DNA of 64,000 nt from a bacterium A37T11. Its GTDB lineage: Bacteria > Bacteroidota > Bacteroidia > Sphingobacteriales > Sphingobacteriaceae. Location of the stretch: contig FOBR01000013.1 of assembly GCA_900109895.1 (NCBI GenBank), positions 1-64,000 on the forward strand. The letters run 5' to 3'. This document shows positions 51,836-61,241 of this stretch, in pieces; position 1 is the stretch's first letter; the number at the start of each line of letters is the position of its first letter. The notes beneath the pieces were generated by a model. The model saw nothing but the letters and a program-made list of their open reading frames with translations. It had not been told where the DNA came from and did no database searches. The translations under genes were made by a program, and so were the position numbers.

Positions 51836-52429
51836 TCAAATGTTAGGTTCTGAGGGCCTGTTTGCTTGTATATTTTTCAATTTTTTTAACTTTAAGGATA
51901 AGTAAACGCTAAATATTCCCGCCATGATCAAGGCCAGAGCTGTCCATGTAACGATAGTAAAGCCTGCAAATGTTGGGTTCCAAAGTAATATAAAAGAAAA
52001 GAGGGTGCCTATAATTCCAATAATCAAAAGGTTGCCCCAATCCCTGACTCCATAATTTTTGAGATCGATAGCATTACTGAGAGCTAATATAGAACGGTAT
52101 AGTACTAAAAATCCAACGTAAATGGGCAGTGTAGTAATCGAAATAAGCGGGTTGTTGACTAAAAGAATCCCGATTAATAAGGAAACAATGCCAGATACTA
52201 ATATCCATCCCCAGTTATCCAATTCTTTTTGATTGGAGAAGGAAAAAATAATTTCCAGAAATCCAGTGACAATAAAAGTTGTAGTAAATAAAATAGACAA
52301 CGTTAGATACGATTCTAATGGGTACGAAAATGTCCAGATACCTGAAAAGATGAATATTATGCCCATGATGAGCTGAAGATACCAGTGCTTCACCGCAGTT
52401 TTAACCGATTTCATGAATGAGTGTTCCAT
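51836..52429 (-). CDS. HdeD-family (DUF308) membrane protein
   Basis: A 197-aa inner-membrane protein with six hydrophobic segments arranged in three pairs (for example LQLIMGIIFIFSGIWTF, LTLSILFTTTFIVTGFLEII, WILVSGIVSLLIGILL, LLIIGIIGTLFSFILLW and IVTWTALALIMAGIFSVYLSL). The tail is short and basic. The pair pattern with G-I/V-x3-L-L-I-G is that of HdeD, an acid-resistance protein of enterobacteria. In Bacteroidota its job is unproven. It is co-oriented with hsp20, 171 bp upstream, so probably separately transcribed. Confidence 0.85.
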   Translation of the reverse strand: MEHSFMKSVKTAVKHWYLQLIMGIIFIFSGIWTFSYPLESYLTLSILFTTTFIVTGFLEIIFSFSNQKELDNWGWILVSGIVSLLIGILLVNNPLISITTLPIYVGFLVLYRSILALSNAIDLKNYGVRDWGNLLIIGIIGTLFSFILLWNPTFAGFTIVTWTALALIMAGIFSVYLSLKLKKLKNIQANRPSEPNI

Positions 52430-52673
52430 AATTTAGTTTTATAATTTTTTATAAATTTATTAACTATAAGCATATTTCATTCCAATTTTTAACAGAAAAA
52501 TTTTTAAATGGAATTCTTTGCTTGTCTATCTTACAAAACCTAATTGCGAGTAGGTGGGCATAATCGAAAAAGGGCAAGTATCTTTTATAACTATACAATT
52601 AGGGTGTTTATCTAGACTTGACACTATTTAACAAGACATCTCATTATTATTGCTTGTAACTAAAAACTAAGCA

Positions 52674-53405
52674 ATGGAACGTAAACAATTTATTCGCTCG
52701 TTGTCACTTTTTGCCCTTTCTTCTTCTTTGGGGCTAAAGGCGTGTTCAAAGGACGAGGACGGTAAAAATTCTGACGATGGGAATGATGGGGAAGATGTTT
52801 CTGTGGATGAAAGCTGCAAAGTAACACCATCTGAAACCGAAGGTCCTTTTCCAACCAAAACCCCATCGTCTTATGTGCGATCGGATATTCGTAAAGGTGA
52901 TGGTGTAGGAGCGGCATTGACAGCTGTCATTACGATTGCCAATGTAAACAATGACTGTAAGCCTTTAGAAGGAGTATTGGTGGATATATGGCATTGTGAT
53001 GTAAATGGCGATTATTCAGAATATGGAGGCACGCAAATGCAATCTACCAATTATCAGAGTTTGCATTGGCTGAGGGGAAGGCAAGTTACTGATGCAAATG
53101 GTCAGGTGACTTTTCAAACCATTTTTCCAGGATGGTATCAAAGCAGGGCTACGCATATTCATGCCCACATTTATAGCAATAGTGGTAATTCTTTGCTGGT
53201 TACACAAATAGCTTTTCAAGACAGTTTGTGCGAAACCGTAAACAAGACGGGCTCTTCTTACGGGTATACTAAAGGAATGAATGGCTATACTTACAATGCG
53301 CAAGACAATGTTTTTAGTGACGGATCCTCACAGGAAATGTCCTCGGTAACTGGGAGTTTGGCCGATGGATTCAAATTGGAAATTACAATTAGAGTGAAGG
53401 CATAA
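52674..53405 (+). CDS. Intradiol ring-cleavage dioxygenase-like lipoprotein
   Basis: 243 aa. The N-terminus (MERKQFIRSLSLFALSSSLG, then LKAC) looks like a lipoprotein signal and is followed by a low-complexity acidic linker (DEDGKNSDDGNDGEDVSVDE). The domain starts at TPSETEGPFP. It then has LEGVLVDIWHCDVNGDYSEYGG with the first Fe-ligand Tyr, QTIFPGWYQSRATHIHAHI with the second Tyr and two His ligands, and a C-terminal strand. All four Fe(III) ligands of protocatechuate/catechol 1,2-type dioxygenases seem present. Exported members of unknown substrate are common in Bacteroidota. It is 1 bp from a pirin-like gene. Confidence 0.88.
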   Translation: MERKQFIRSLSLFALSSSLGLKACSKDEDGKNSDDGNDGEDVSVDESCKVTPSETEGPFPTKTPSSYVRSDIRKGDGVGAALTAVITIANVNNDCKPLEGVLVDIWHCDVNGDYSEYGGTQMQSTNYQSLHWLRGRQVTDANGQVTFQTIFPGWYQSRATHIHAHIYSNSGNSLLVTQIAFQDSLCETVNKTGSSYGYTKGMNGYTYNAQDNVFSDGSSQEMSSVTGSLADGFKLEITIRVKA

Positions 53406-53406
53406 T

Positions 53407-54087
53407 ATGAAGGAGGCCCGTATATATATTGCAGACCATCGTGGATATACGCGTTGCGGGCTTATGGATGTTTATAGTACATTTAGCTGGGAAAAATATG
53501 TCAATTCCGATAAAGGTCCTTTTGGGTTAATCCGTTATGTTAATGAAATAAAGGCTGCAAAGGGAGGGATGATAAAAATGAAGGCCAGTGCTAATTCGTA
53601 TGAGGTAATCATTCCACTATATGGAAATATACAAATATTTACTGATCAATTTGAAAAGGAGGTAGCTATTGGTGAAATGTGCTGTTTTGGAGTTATTCAC
53701 CCCTCTGGATGGACAGTGGGTAGCTTGGCTGAGGAAGGTGAAGGTATTAATTTTCTGCACTTGACTATTGTTGGAGATGTGGCTGCCAATGTCCAGGCTA
53801 AAATCTGGGATTTACCTATTAATCAAACGCATGACAAAATGATTGCAGTGACAAAAGATTCCTATTCATTCGCGGTATTTATGGGTGCTTTTTATCATAA
53901 GCAGCTTTCTGTTTTTGATTTACCAAGAAATTTTTCTAACATTTTTTTAATGACGCTGGATGGTGCAGTTGAAGTGGATGACCGGCTCTTGTATGCGGGA
54001 GATGCGCTTGGCATATGTGATATAGATCATGTTGAGATGGAATGTTTAGCCTCTTCTGCTATTATCTTGGCAATTGCATTACCCTAG
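53407..54087 (+). CDS. Pirin-like bicupin protein
   Basis: A 226-aa cytoplasmic protein one base after the dioxygenase-like gene, so co-transcribed. The N-terminal cupin contains RGYTRCGLMDVYSTFSWEKY, FGLIRYVNEIKAAKGGMIKMK and VIIPLYGNIQIFTDQ. The C-terminal half closes with FSNIFLMTLDGAVEVDDRLLYAGDALGI, close to the C-terminus of YhhW-type pirins. The pirin His tetrad is not evident in the N-terminal half (no H-P-H-x-G-F-E), so metal binding and quercetinase activity are doubtful. Role unknown. Confidence 0.65.
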   Translation: MKEARIYIADHRGYTRCGLMDVYSTFSWEKYVNSDKGPFGLIRYVNEIKAAKGGMIKMKASANSYEVIIPLYGNIQIFTDQFEKEVAIGEMCCFGVIHPSGWTVGSLAEEGEGINFLHLTIVGDVAANVQAKIWDLPINQTHDKMIAVTKDSYSFAVFMGAFYHKQLSVFDLPRNFSNIFLMTLDGAVEVDDRLLYAGDALGICDIDHVEMECLASSAIILAIALP

Positions 54088-54100
54088 GGTATTATAGGTG

Positions 54101-55363
54101 TTAGCCGGTTTGTTTTTCCAGGTCTTTTTGCAAGTCCAGTTTACGGAATGAAGGTAACAATGCTCCAGTAGCTAATACCGTGACCAAGGTCATGCTGGCG
54201 CCGAAAACCACTGATGTGACTGTTCCCATAAAACGGGCAGTGAGCCCACTTTCAAAGGCTCCCAATTCATTGGACGATCCAACGAATATGGCATTAACTG
54301 ATGCTACCCTGCCCCTTAAATGGTCTGGTGTGCGTAATTGTAGGATGGTGTCGCGGATTACCATGGAGATTCCGTCGGTTACCCCGCTGAAAAATAGTGC
54401 TACTACAGAGATCCAAAAAATTTTTGACAATCCGAATACGAGGATGCACACCCCAAAGCCAAAAACTACCGTTAGCAGCTTAATTCCTGCCTTTTTGTAC
54501 ATTGGAAAATAGGCAGACACAAGCATAATAAGTGAAGTGCCAACCGCCGGGGCAGCCCTTAGGATACCAAAGCCTTCAGAACCTACTTTTAATAAGTCTT
54601 GGGCAAAGACTGGTAAAAGAGCCACTGCTCCGCCAAATAACACGGCAATCATGTCTAAAGTTATTGCACCCAAAATGGATTTTTCATGATATACAAAAGC
54701 GAGACCTTCTTTTAGGCTATTCCAGACTGTTTGGTTTGTTTTTTGGTTCATGACGGGTTTTTTTGAAATTCCCAGCAAGCTAAGGTATGCCACAAGGGAA
54801 AAACCGAAAATAAGACACATGGACCAATTTACGCCGATCATACTTATGGATAACCCACCCAATGCTGGTCCCAAAACCCGGGCTAACTGTCCAATTGTAC
54901 TGTTCCACGTAGCCCCGTTGGGATATAATTTTCTGGGAATAATGAGGGCCATGAGCGAAAAAATGGTTGGACCAAGGAACGCGCGTACAAAGCCACCTAA
55001 AAAAACTAACGAATAAATTCCAGTCAGTATTAGTTTAGATGGCCAGCCAATTATTACCCTTGGCCAAGTTAACAGGAACAAACCCAAACTGATTATTGAA
55101 AATCCAAGAATACATTTTTTCAGTAGACTTTTATTTTCGTGCTTGTCCGCTACATGTCCGGCCAACAAGGCCATTATTATTGCTGGGATGACTTCGGCAA
55201 GGCCAATATAGCCCAATGCTAAAGGTGATTTTGTTAATTTATACACTTCCCATTCGATTACTACAAACTGCATGGACCATGCAAAAACCAAGGAAAAACG
55301 TACTAATAAAAATATATTAAATTCCCGATAGCGAAGCGACGCATACGGATCAGCCTTATCCAT
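54101..55363 (-). CDS. MFS transporter (EntS-like, 12 helices)
   Basis: A 420-aa inner-membrane protein with about 12 hydrophobic segments and the soluble start MDKADPYASLRYREFNIFL. It has features of the drug/siderophore exporter group MFS_3: VIEWEVYKLTKSPLALGYIGLAEVIP, then ALLAGHVADKHENKSLL (motif A-type loop), ALGGLSISMIGVNW, and LRTPDHLRGRVASVNAIFVG in the second half. The substrate is unknown. It is convergent with the pirin-like gene and divergent from the broken acyltransferase gene. A promoter with a palindrome in its spacer lies at 55378-55408. Confidence 0.88.
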   Translation of the reverse strand: MDKADPYASLRYREFNIFLLVRFSLVFAWSMQFVVIEWEVYKLTKSPLALGYIGLAEVIPAIIMALLAGHVADKHENKSLLKKCILGFSIISLGLFLLTWPRVIIGWPSKLILTGIYSLVFLGGFVRAFLGPTIFSLMALIIPRKLYPNGATWNSTIGQLARVLGPALGGLSISMIGVNWSMCLIFGFSLVAYLSLLGISKKPVMNQKTNQTVWNSLKEGLAFVYHEKSILGAITLDMIAVLFGGAVALLPVFAQDLLKVGSEGFGILRAAPAVGTSLIMLVSAYFPMYKKAGIKLLTVVFGFGVCILVFGLSKIFWISVVALFFSGVTDGISMVIRDTILQLRTPDHLRGRVASVNAIFVGSSNELGAFESGLTARFMGTVTSVVFGASMTLVTVLATGALLPSFRKLDLQKDLEKQTG

Positions 55364-55377
55364 TTAAATGTTTTGTA

Positions 55378-55408
55378 CAAACTTATACAATTGTAAGCTT
55401 ATACACAA
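55378..55408 (-). promoter_or_regulatory. Promoter of the MFS gene with palindromic operator in the spacer
   Basis: On the minus strand TTG (55408-55406), 20 bp, then TAAGTTTG (55385-55378), an exact TAnnTTTG box. The spacer starts with the perfect palindrome TACAATTGTA (55386-55395), and CTTATACA is repeated at 55382-55389 and 55398-55405. The transcript leader would be only about 8-10 nt. Confidence 0.5.
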
Positions 55409-55463
55409 TATGATGTGTGCAGGCATTACGGCACAAAAATTGAAGAAAGTGTAAAAATCCGGT

Positions 55464-56375
55464 ATGAAAAGATTGGGAATTGTTGATTATTTAAGGGGTT
55501 ATTCAATATTTACAATAATCGTATTTCATGTATTTCAACGCGTTCCACTTAATGATATTTTGCAAAAAGCCATTAATTTTGGTGGAACAGGTGTGCACGT
55601 TTTTGTGCTCTGTTCCGGATTTGGACTCTATCTCTCACATCTGAGAAAGCCGCTGTCTTATTTCTCATTTATTAAGAAAAAAGCATTAAAAATTTATATT
55701 CCATATATTATAATCGTTTTACTTTCTTTTTTGGTGCCTTTCATGTACCAAAATGATGATCGATGGTTAGATCTTCTTAGTCATATTTTCCTTTTCAAAA
55801 TGTTTGTGGAAAAATTTATGGATAGTTTTGGAGCGCAGCTCTGGTTTATATCTATGATTTTTCAATTTTATTTTATTTTTCCTTTCCTAGCCAATTTTGT
55901 AGACAAAAACAAATCAGAATTAAATATTGGATTAGGTTTGTTAATAAGTTTATTGTGGTCTGTTTTTGTATGTTTATTAGGAAAATATGAAATTCGTGTT
56001 TGGAATGGATTTTTCCTTCAGTTTTTATGAGAATTTTACCTTGGAATGATCATAGCCCGTTATTATCTGAAAAAAGGGAATTTACGAATGAAAGGAGGCG
56101 TTTACAAAATGTTCAATGATGTACCGTCACTCATCGGATATTTATTTATTTCATTACTTATTTATAGATACTCAAAAAACGTAATTGGCCGTTTATTTAT
56201 TTGGGTAGCTACATTTTCGTATGAGTGGTACCTTGTACACATGCTGGTAATTAGCACTTGTATTTATTTTTTGCAAGACACCTCACTAGGCATTTATCCA
56301 ATCATGCTGATCGGTTTTGTTTGCAGCATTTTAGCTGCTTTATTGTATAAAAAAGTATTGCAATACATTAAATAA
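55464..56375 (+). pseudogene. Acyltransferase-3 family gene split by one in-frame TGA
   Basis: Two plus-strand pieces in the same frame, 55464-56030 (188 codons) and 56031-56375, separated only by TGA at 56028-56030. Together they encode about 303 residues of an OafA/acyltransferase-3 membrane protein: MKRLGIVDYLRGYSIFTIIVFHV with the conserved His, LCSGFGLYLSH, QLWFISMIFQFYFIFP, then FFLQFL[stop]EFYLGMIIARYY, and FSYEWYLVHM at the end. The stop sits where family members carry Trp, so TGG to TGA is the simplest change. Nothing else is damaged, so the event is recent, an assembly error, or read-through. Such enzymes O-acylate surface glycans. Confidence 0.8.
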
Positions 56376-56422
56376 AATTATCCGATAATTTCACCTTCAC
56401 GGTAAATATTATCGGATAATTT
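56375..56422. terminator. AT-rich inverted repeat between convergent genes
   Basis: AAATTATCCGATAAT (56375-56389) pairs perfectly over 15 bp with ATTATCGGATAATTT (56408-56422), loop 18 nt. It lies between the acyltransferase pseudogene (+) and the PQQ dehydrogenase (-). The stem is unusually AT-rich for a terminator, and its ATCCGATA core recurs at 14873-14914. Confidence 0.6.
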
Positions 56423-56457
56423 ATAACATTTTCTATAGCTTAATTTGCTTAAGCTAT

Positions 56458-58593
56458 TTATTTCTTTTTAGAAGCGCGAGCTTGATACCTTATGTATTGG
56501 ACAATGGCTTTAAGGTCATCATCACTCAGGTAGCTAAATTGAGGCATTCCTTTTGGTTTAAGCATACCATCATGTACTACACCCTTAAATGTAGCAAAGT
56601 CCAATGGAATTGCCGATTTCCTTAAATCCGGGGCGTTTCCTCCTGCCATAGCACCTGCGCCGTGACACAGCGTACAGTTATTGCCACCATAGAGCATGCC
56701 CCCCTTTTGCACTTGCACAGAGTCTAGTTTAAAATCTGGAGGATCCTGTATGGGCAGGTCTACTGGTGGGGTTTTCGCAGGCAAAGAAGCTTTTCCATTT
56801 AAGGCAAATGTCAAAATTCTTCTTTTTTGGCTTCGGTAGTCCCAGCCCAATTTTGCAGCATCCGGGCCTAAGGTTGAAGGGCCATTTGAATACCCGGTTA
56901 CAATAGTAACATATTGCACCCCTTTTACCAAATAAGTGATGGGATGACTCAAGATACCATTCTGCGCGTCAAATGACCATAATTTCTTACCTTCTTTGGT
57001 ATCATACACTTCTACATACCCTTCTGCAGTGCCTTGGAAAACAAGATCACCAGCTGTGGTCATCACCCCACCATTTCCAATGGCCAGGCGTGGAACGGAC
57101 CAAACTTGTTTCTGTGTCTGTGGATTCCAGGCCATCAGTTCACCCAAAGGTTTATTCGACATTTGTGGAAATCCTTTTAATACAGGTGTCTCAAAGGCCG
57201 TATTTGAATATCCCTTATGGCTAGGACGCTGCCAGGTTTTTACATCAATACCTTTCTCGCTATAGTAGGCCCCTTCATGTTGCACGGGAATGTATACCAA
57301 TTGGGATTTAGGGCTGTAGGACATTGCATACCAGTTGTGCGCACCCAAACTTCCGGGTGATAAGAATAACCCGCCATTCTTAATTTTAGAATATGATTCT
57401 GGTTTAATTACGGGTCTTCCCGTCTTTATATCAATGCTAGATGCCCACCCAGTTTCTACATAATTTTTAGCTGAAATCAATTTACCGTTCGTTCTGTCAA
57501 TTACATAGTAAAATCCATTTTTTGGAGCGGTCATTAACACCTTACGGTCTTGACCATCTACTTTAAAAGTAGTCAATTCCATGTCCATGGCTGCATTATA
57601 ATCCCAAGTCTCAGCAGGGTTAGTCTGGTAGTGCCATTTATATTCTCCATTGTCTGCATTTAACGCCACTACCGAACATAAAAACAAATTATCACCCCCA
57701 CCAGGGCTACGAACGTCAATATTCCATGGAGAACCGTTGCCAGTACCTAAGTAGATCTGATTTAGTTCAGGATCGTAAGTTATGGCGTTCCAAACAGTTC
57801 CGCCGCCACCCCATTTCCACCAATCGCCTTTCCAGGTTTTGGCAGCCATCTCCATTGCTTTGTTTTCAAAACCATCAGCCGGATTTCCAGGAACGGTATA
57901 AAATCGCCAAAGTTGTTTGCCATTATTTACGTCATAAGCAGTCACATAACCCCTTACTCTAGCAAAATCAGCGCCTCCATGCCCAATAATCACCTTGCCA
58001 TTAAATACTTTCGGCGCACCAGTTATATACCTGCCATCATTATCACTTAAAGTAGTTTTAACCTCCCAAATTAATTTTCCATTTTTCGCATCAACTGCTA
58101 ATAACCGTCCATCCTGTGTTCCTACAATTACTTTTCCATCATCATAAGCTAATCCCCTGATTCCCCAGGCCAATTGTAATCGGTCTCCCGCCACATCAAC
58201 AACCTTTGGATCATAGGTCCACAATTCCTTTCCGGTGGCGGCATCAACAGCAGATAAAATACTAAATCCAAAGGCTGTATAAAGTACGCCATTTACTGCC
58301 AAGGGTGCAGCGACAGAAGTTGGACCAACCTCAATATCTTTATACCATTGAAGACCCAAATTTTTCACATTGCTTTGATTGATCTGATCAAGCGGGCTGT
58401 AGTGATCTTCACTATATGTTCTTCCATCGCTGGCCCAATTTGCTCCATCAGCCTCATCTGTTAACATCTCTTTCGTGGTTTTCGGTTTATCAGAGGTATC
58501 TGCTGTTGTTTTTTTCCCTTGCTGGCAGCCCACAATAGAAAAAAAGAAAAATGCAGCCCCAACGAGTGATCCCACTCTTTTAAAAGGTTTCAT
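56458..58593 (-). CDS. PQQ-dependent alcohol dehydrogenase with cytochrome c domain (quinohemoprotein type)
   Basis: 711 aa from the ATG at 58591-58593 (lipoprotein signal ending FSIVGC); a longer frame adds 13 residues. An eight-bladed PQQ propeller covers about 50-600: NWASDGRTYSEDHYSPLDQIN, VGTQDGRLLAVDAKNGKLIW, WKWGGGGTVWNAITYDPELN, GNGSPWNIDVRSPGG, and PAETWDYNAAMD near the catalytic Asp. A C-terminal cytochrome c domain has NNCTLCHGAG as haem motif and a Met in KPKGMPQFSYL as likely axial ligand. It oxidises primary alcohols or aldehydes in the periplasm and passes electrons to the respiratory chain. It is the last gene of the efflux-ALDH run. Confidence 0.93.
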   Translation of the reverse strand: MKPFKRVGSLVGAAFFFFSIVGCQQGKKTTADTSDKPKTTKEMLTDEADGANWASDGRTYSEDHYSPLDQINQSNVKNLGLQWYKDIEVGPTSVAAPLAVNGVLYTAFGFSILSAVDAATGKELWTYDPKVVDVAGDRLQLAWGIRGLAYDDGKVIVGTQDGRLLAVDAKNGKLIWEVKTTLSDNDGRYITGAPKVFNGKVIIGHGGADFARVRGYVTAYDVNNGKQLWRFYTVPGNPADGFENKAMEMAAKTWKGDWWKWGGGGTVWNAITYDPELNQIYLGTGNGSPWNIDVRSPGGGDNLFLCSVVALNADNGEYKWHYQTNPAETWDYNAAMDMELTTFKVDGQDRKVLMTAPKNGFYYVIDRTNGKLISAKNYVETGWASSIDIKTGRPVIKPESYSKIKNGGLFLSPGSLGAHNWYAMSYSPKSQLVYIPVQHEGAYYSEKGIDVKTWQRPSHKGYSNTAFETPVLKGFPQMSNKPLGELMAWNPQTQKQVWSVPRLAIGNGGVMTTAGDLVFQGTAEGYVEVYDTKEGKKLWSFDAQNGILSHPITYLVKGVQYVTIVTGYSNGPSTLGPDAAKLGWDYRSQKRRILTFALNGKASLPAKTPPVDLPIQDPPDFKLDSVQVQKGGMLYGGNNCTLCHGAGAMAGGNAPDLRKSAIPLDFATFKGVVHDGMLKPKGMPQFSYLSDDDLKAIVQYIRYQARASKKK

Positions 58594-58709
58594 ATAAATT
58601 ATTCGTTTAGTTAAGCATGTTAGTTTATTCACTTTCTATTCATTTAATTCCCCTAAGGGATACCGTAATAACAAAAAAAGAAATATAAAGTTCGCTGAAT
58701 CCGCATAAA

Positions 58710-58745
58710 AGTGAAAAAAGATAAAGGAGCTTTTGCTCCTTTATC
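58710..58745 (-). terminator. Intrinsic terminator of the ALDH gene
   Basis: GATAAAGGAGC (58720-58730) and GCTCCTTTATC (58735-58745) form an 11-bp stem with a 4-nt loop, followed on the minus strand by TTTTTTCAC. It lies 6 bp after the ALDH stop, so the PQQ dehydrogenase downstream probably has its own promoter. Confidence 0.9.
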
Positions 58746-58750
58746 TGAAT

Positions 58751-60235
58751 TTATTTTACTTTAATTCCAACAGCTTTTACCCGGGTAAAGTCTTCAATAC
58801 CAGCTTTACCCCCTTCTTTTCCTATACCACTATATCCCCAGCCTCCATAAGGGCGGCCTTCAGCTATTAAATCATAATTGTTGATGTGCACATCACCTGT
58901 AATAAGTTGCTCTGACACCCTTAGTGCTTTATTGATATCATTCGTTTGAATATATCCTGATAACCCATATTCGGTGGCATTCGCAATTTCAATAGCCTCT
59001 TCTTCGGTTTTAAAAGGAATGATAGATAGTACTGGGCCAAAAACTTCCACCTGTGCCAATTCTGAGTAAGGATCTACGTCCGCAAAAACTGTAGGTTGGA
59101 TATAATATCCCCCTTCTAAGTCCCCACCTACAGGACCACCTCCGGTAACTAATCGTGCCCCATCTTTTTTTGCACGCTCAATCATTCCAAGTATTTTGTC
59201 ATAAGAGGCTTTGTTTATTACAGGACCAAGGGTAGTATTAGGGTCAAAAGGATCACCCACTACATAACTTTCGGCAAGAGTCTTGACACGCTCCACCACT
59301 TTCTCATAAATAGATTGTTGTACCAGCATTCTAGTAGGGAAGGCACAGCCTTGTCCAGTCATGGCTGCAACAGACATAAATGTGCCCATGCTACAAGCAA
59401 AATCGAGGTCAGCATCGTCAAAAATTATGTTTGCGGACTTGCCCCCAAGTTCTAAAATGGTTGGTTTAAATGTCTCAGCGGCACTTTTAAGTATACTTTT
59501 AGCGGTCACTGGACCCCCTGTAAAGGAGATCAGTTTTACATCCTTATGAGCTACCAAGGATTCCCCTGCTTCCTTATTTCCTGTGAGTATATTAATCACG
59601 CCAGCAGGAAATCCTGCTTTTTTAACTAACTGTGCAAATAAATCACCACTATATGGAGTAAGTTCAGAAGGTTTAACCACTACCGTATTTCCGGCTAGAA
59701 CAGCAGCAGGAATTTTCATGGCTAAAGATACAAGTGGGCCATTCCAGGTAATTATAATACCCACTACCCCATACGGTTCAAGTTGTGTATAACCAAATTC
59801 GCCGGAGTCTGTTAGCGAATTTGTCACTTCACCGCTTAATTTTCCTTGCCAGCCCGCATAATACCTGATCCAGCTCACTGTTTTTTCAACGGTGAATGCG
59901 CCACCAGATATCGCAATGCCATTATCCAAAACACAACGCCTCATGAATTCCTCCTTGTTTTCTTCCACAAGGTCGGCTAATTTATACAATAATCTAGCCT
60001 TTTCTTCGGGTTTAACTTTGCGCCAGGATTTGTAAGCTTCTTTAGCAATAGCTACAGCTTTATCCACTTCCGCTTTTCCACCTAATGGAATATCATTGTC
60101 TACTTTTCCGGAAGTTGGGTTGATATGTCCGTATGAACCGGCTGAACCTTTGTCCAGCACCTCATCGCCAATATAGAGTTTAACATCTGGAGCAATGCGG
60201 CCGCGCGTCGGGGCCACTTCTTCTTCTACTATCAT
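58751..60235 (-). CDS. NAD(P)+-dependent aldehyde dehydrogenase
   Basis: A 494-aa cytoplasmic enzyme that oxidises an aldehyde to an acid. The Rossmann domain has IITWNGPL (Asn165, oxyanion hole), KPSELTPYSGDLF, and FTGGPVTAK at about 238-246. The catalytic base is Glu262 in LELGGKSAN, the nucleophile Cys297 in GQGCAFPTR, and EVFGPVLSIIPF lies in the C-terminal half. Length is normal. The specific substrate cannot be read. It follows the AraC regulator on the same strand (91 bp) and has its own terminator. With the PQQ dehydrogenase it would complete oxidation of an alcohol to an acid. Confidence 0.94.
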   Translation of the reverse strand: MIVEEEVAPTRGRIAPDVKLYIGDEVLDKGSAGSYGHINPTSGKVDNDIPLGGKAEVDKAVAIAKEAYKSWRKVKPEEKARLLYKLADLVEENKEEFMRRCVLDNGIAISGGAFTVEKTVSWIRYYAGWQGKLSGEVTNSLTDSGEFGYTQLEPYGVVGIIITWNGPLVSLAMKIPAAVLAGNTVVVKPSELTPYSGDLFAQLVKKAGFPAGVINILTGNKEAGESLVAHKDVKLISFTGGPVTAKSILKSAAETFKPTILELGGKSANIIFDDADLDFACSMGTFMSVAAMTGQGCAFPTRMLVQQSIYEKVVERVKTLAESYVVGDPFDPNTTLGPVINKASYDKILGMIERAKKDGARLVTGGGPVGGDLEGGYYIQPTVFADVDPYSELAQVEVFGPVLSIIPFKTEEEAIEIANATEYGLSGYIQTNDINKALRVSEQLITGDVHINNYDLIAEGRPYGGWGYSGIGKEGGKAGIEDFTRVKAVGIKVK

Positions 60236-60326
60236 TATTTAACTATTTAATAGGTCTAACAATACCTCAAAGTTCTTGTTAATCGTTGACAGTAAAGAAC
60301 ACAAATCAAATAAAAAACTATACTTT

Positions 60327-61229
60327 TCAAAGAAAAGAGCGTCGGAAAGCGATGGGACTTTGACCGCAGTTTTTTTTGAAAAATCTGTTAAAATACGTAG
60401 GATAATCAAACCCGAGACTGGAGGCTATATCGGCGACACTCCAATTCGTTTTAGACAGCAGTTCTTTAGCCTCCTGAAGTATTCGTTCTGAAATTAATAG
60501 ACTGGTCGGTTTGCCGGTTATCGCATGCAGCACAAAGTTTAAGTGGTTTACATGAACAAATAAATGATCGGCAAAATCTTTCGGTTTCTTTAGGAAAATA
60601 CCCTTATTAGGAGATGTTATGGGAAACTGCCCTTCAAGCAAATGATTAAACTCATTGGCGATGCGACTATTGGCATCTAAATAAGGTTCATGGCTTATAT
60701 GATGGTCAATTTTCATAGCTTCATGTAAAATTACATGAAGATAATCACGAATTAAATCATCTTTAAAGGCATAGAAAGAATTTTCCTCCTTAATAATTCG
60801 CTGAAAAAGTTTTTCATATAATGATACTTGTTCAGCAGAAAGAAAAAGGTAACGCGACAAATTGATATCAAAGAGATGTGAATGTCTTATACTTCCCATT
60901 CGATCATCATTGATCAGAAAGTCGGGTGTAAACACACAAAAATAACCAGATTGGGAAACTGATAAGGTTTTATAGGCATACGGTATAAATGGGTTAATGA
61001 AAAATATCGCAGGCTTATCAATCAAAACTTCTTCTGCCCCAAACCTAAGTAATATTTTACCCCCCAGAATAAGCATTATTTTGAAAAAATACCGCCTTTG
61101 CATGGGCACAGTCACCGCCTGGGAGGACAATAAACTTTCAGCCCTGAGTTGCGAAAAAGGGCCATCATATTGATTGTATTTTAATAAATACTCTTTTGCC
61201 GTTTCATACGTCTCCAAATTTGTTTTCAT
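60327..61229 (-). CDS. AraC-family transcriptional regulator
   Basis: A 300-aa regulator. The N-terminal cupin-like sensor (about 30-160) has ILGGKILLRFGAEEVLIDKPAIFF and CVFTPDFLINDDRMGS, typical of Bacteroidota AraC proteins. The C-terminal pair of HTHs (about 195-300) includes HLNFVLHAITGKPTSLLISERI and LLSKTNWSVADIASSLGFDYPTYFNRFFKKN, the well-conserved second helix pair. It begins 12 bp after the EmrB-type gene, so it belongs to that transcript and likely controls it, with the following ALDH gene, in response to the exported or oxidised compound. Confidence 0.93.
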   Translation of the reverse strand: MKTNLETYETAKEYLLKYNQYDGPFSQLRAESLLSSQAVTVPMQRRYFFKIMLILGGKILLRFGAEEVLIDKPAIFFINPFIPYAYKTLSVSQSGYFCVFTPDFLINDDRMGSIRHSHLFDINLSRYLFLSAEQVSLYEKLFQRIIKEENSFYAFKDDLIRDYLHVILHEAMKIDHHISHEPYLDANSRIANEFNHLLEGQFPITSPNKGIFLKKPKDFADHLFVHVNHLNFVLHAITGKPTSLLISERILQEAKELLSKTNWSVADIASSLGFDYPTYFNRFFKKNCGQSPIAFRRSFL

Positions 61230-61241
61230 ACCGGCTTGCCA

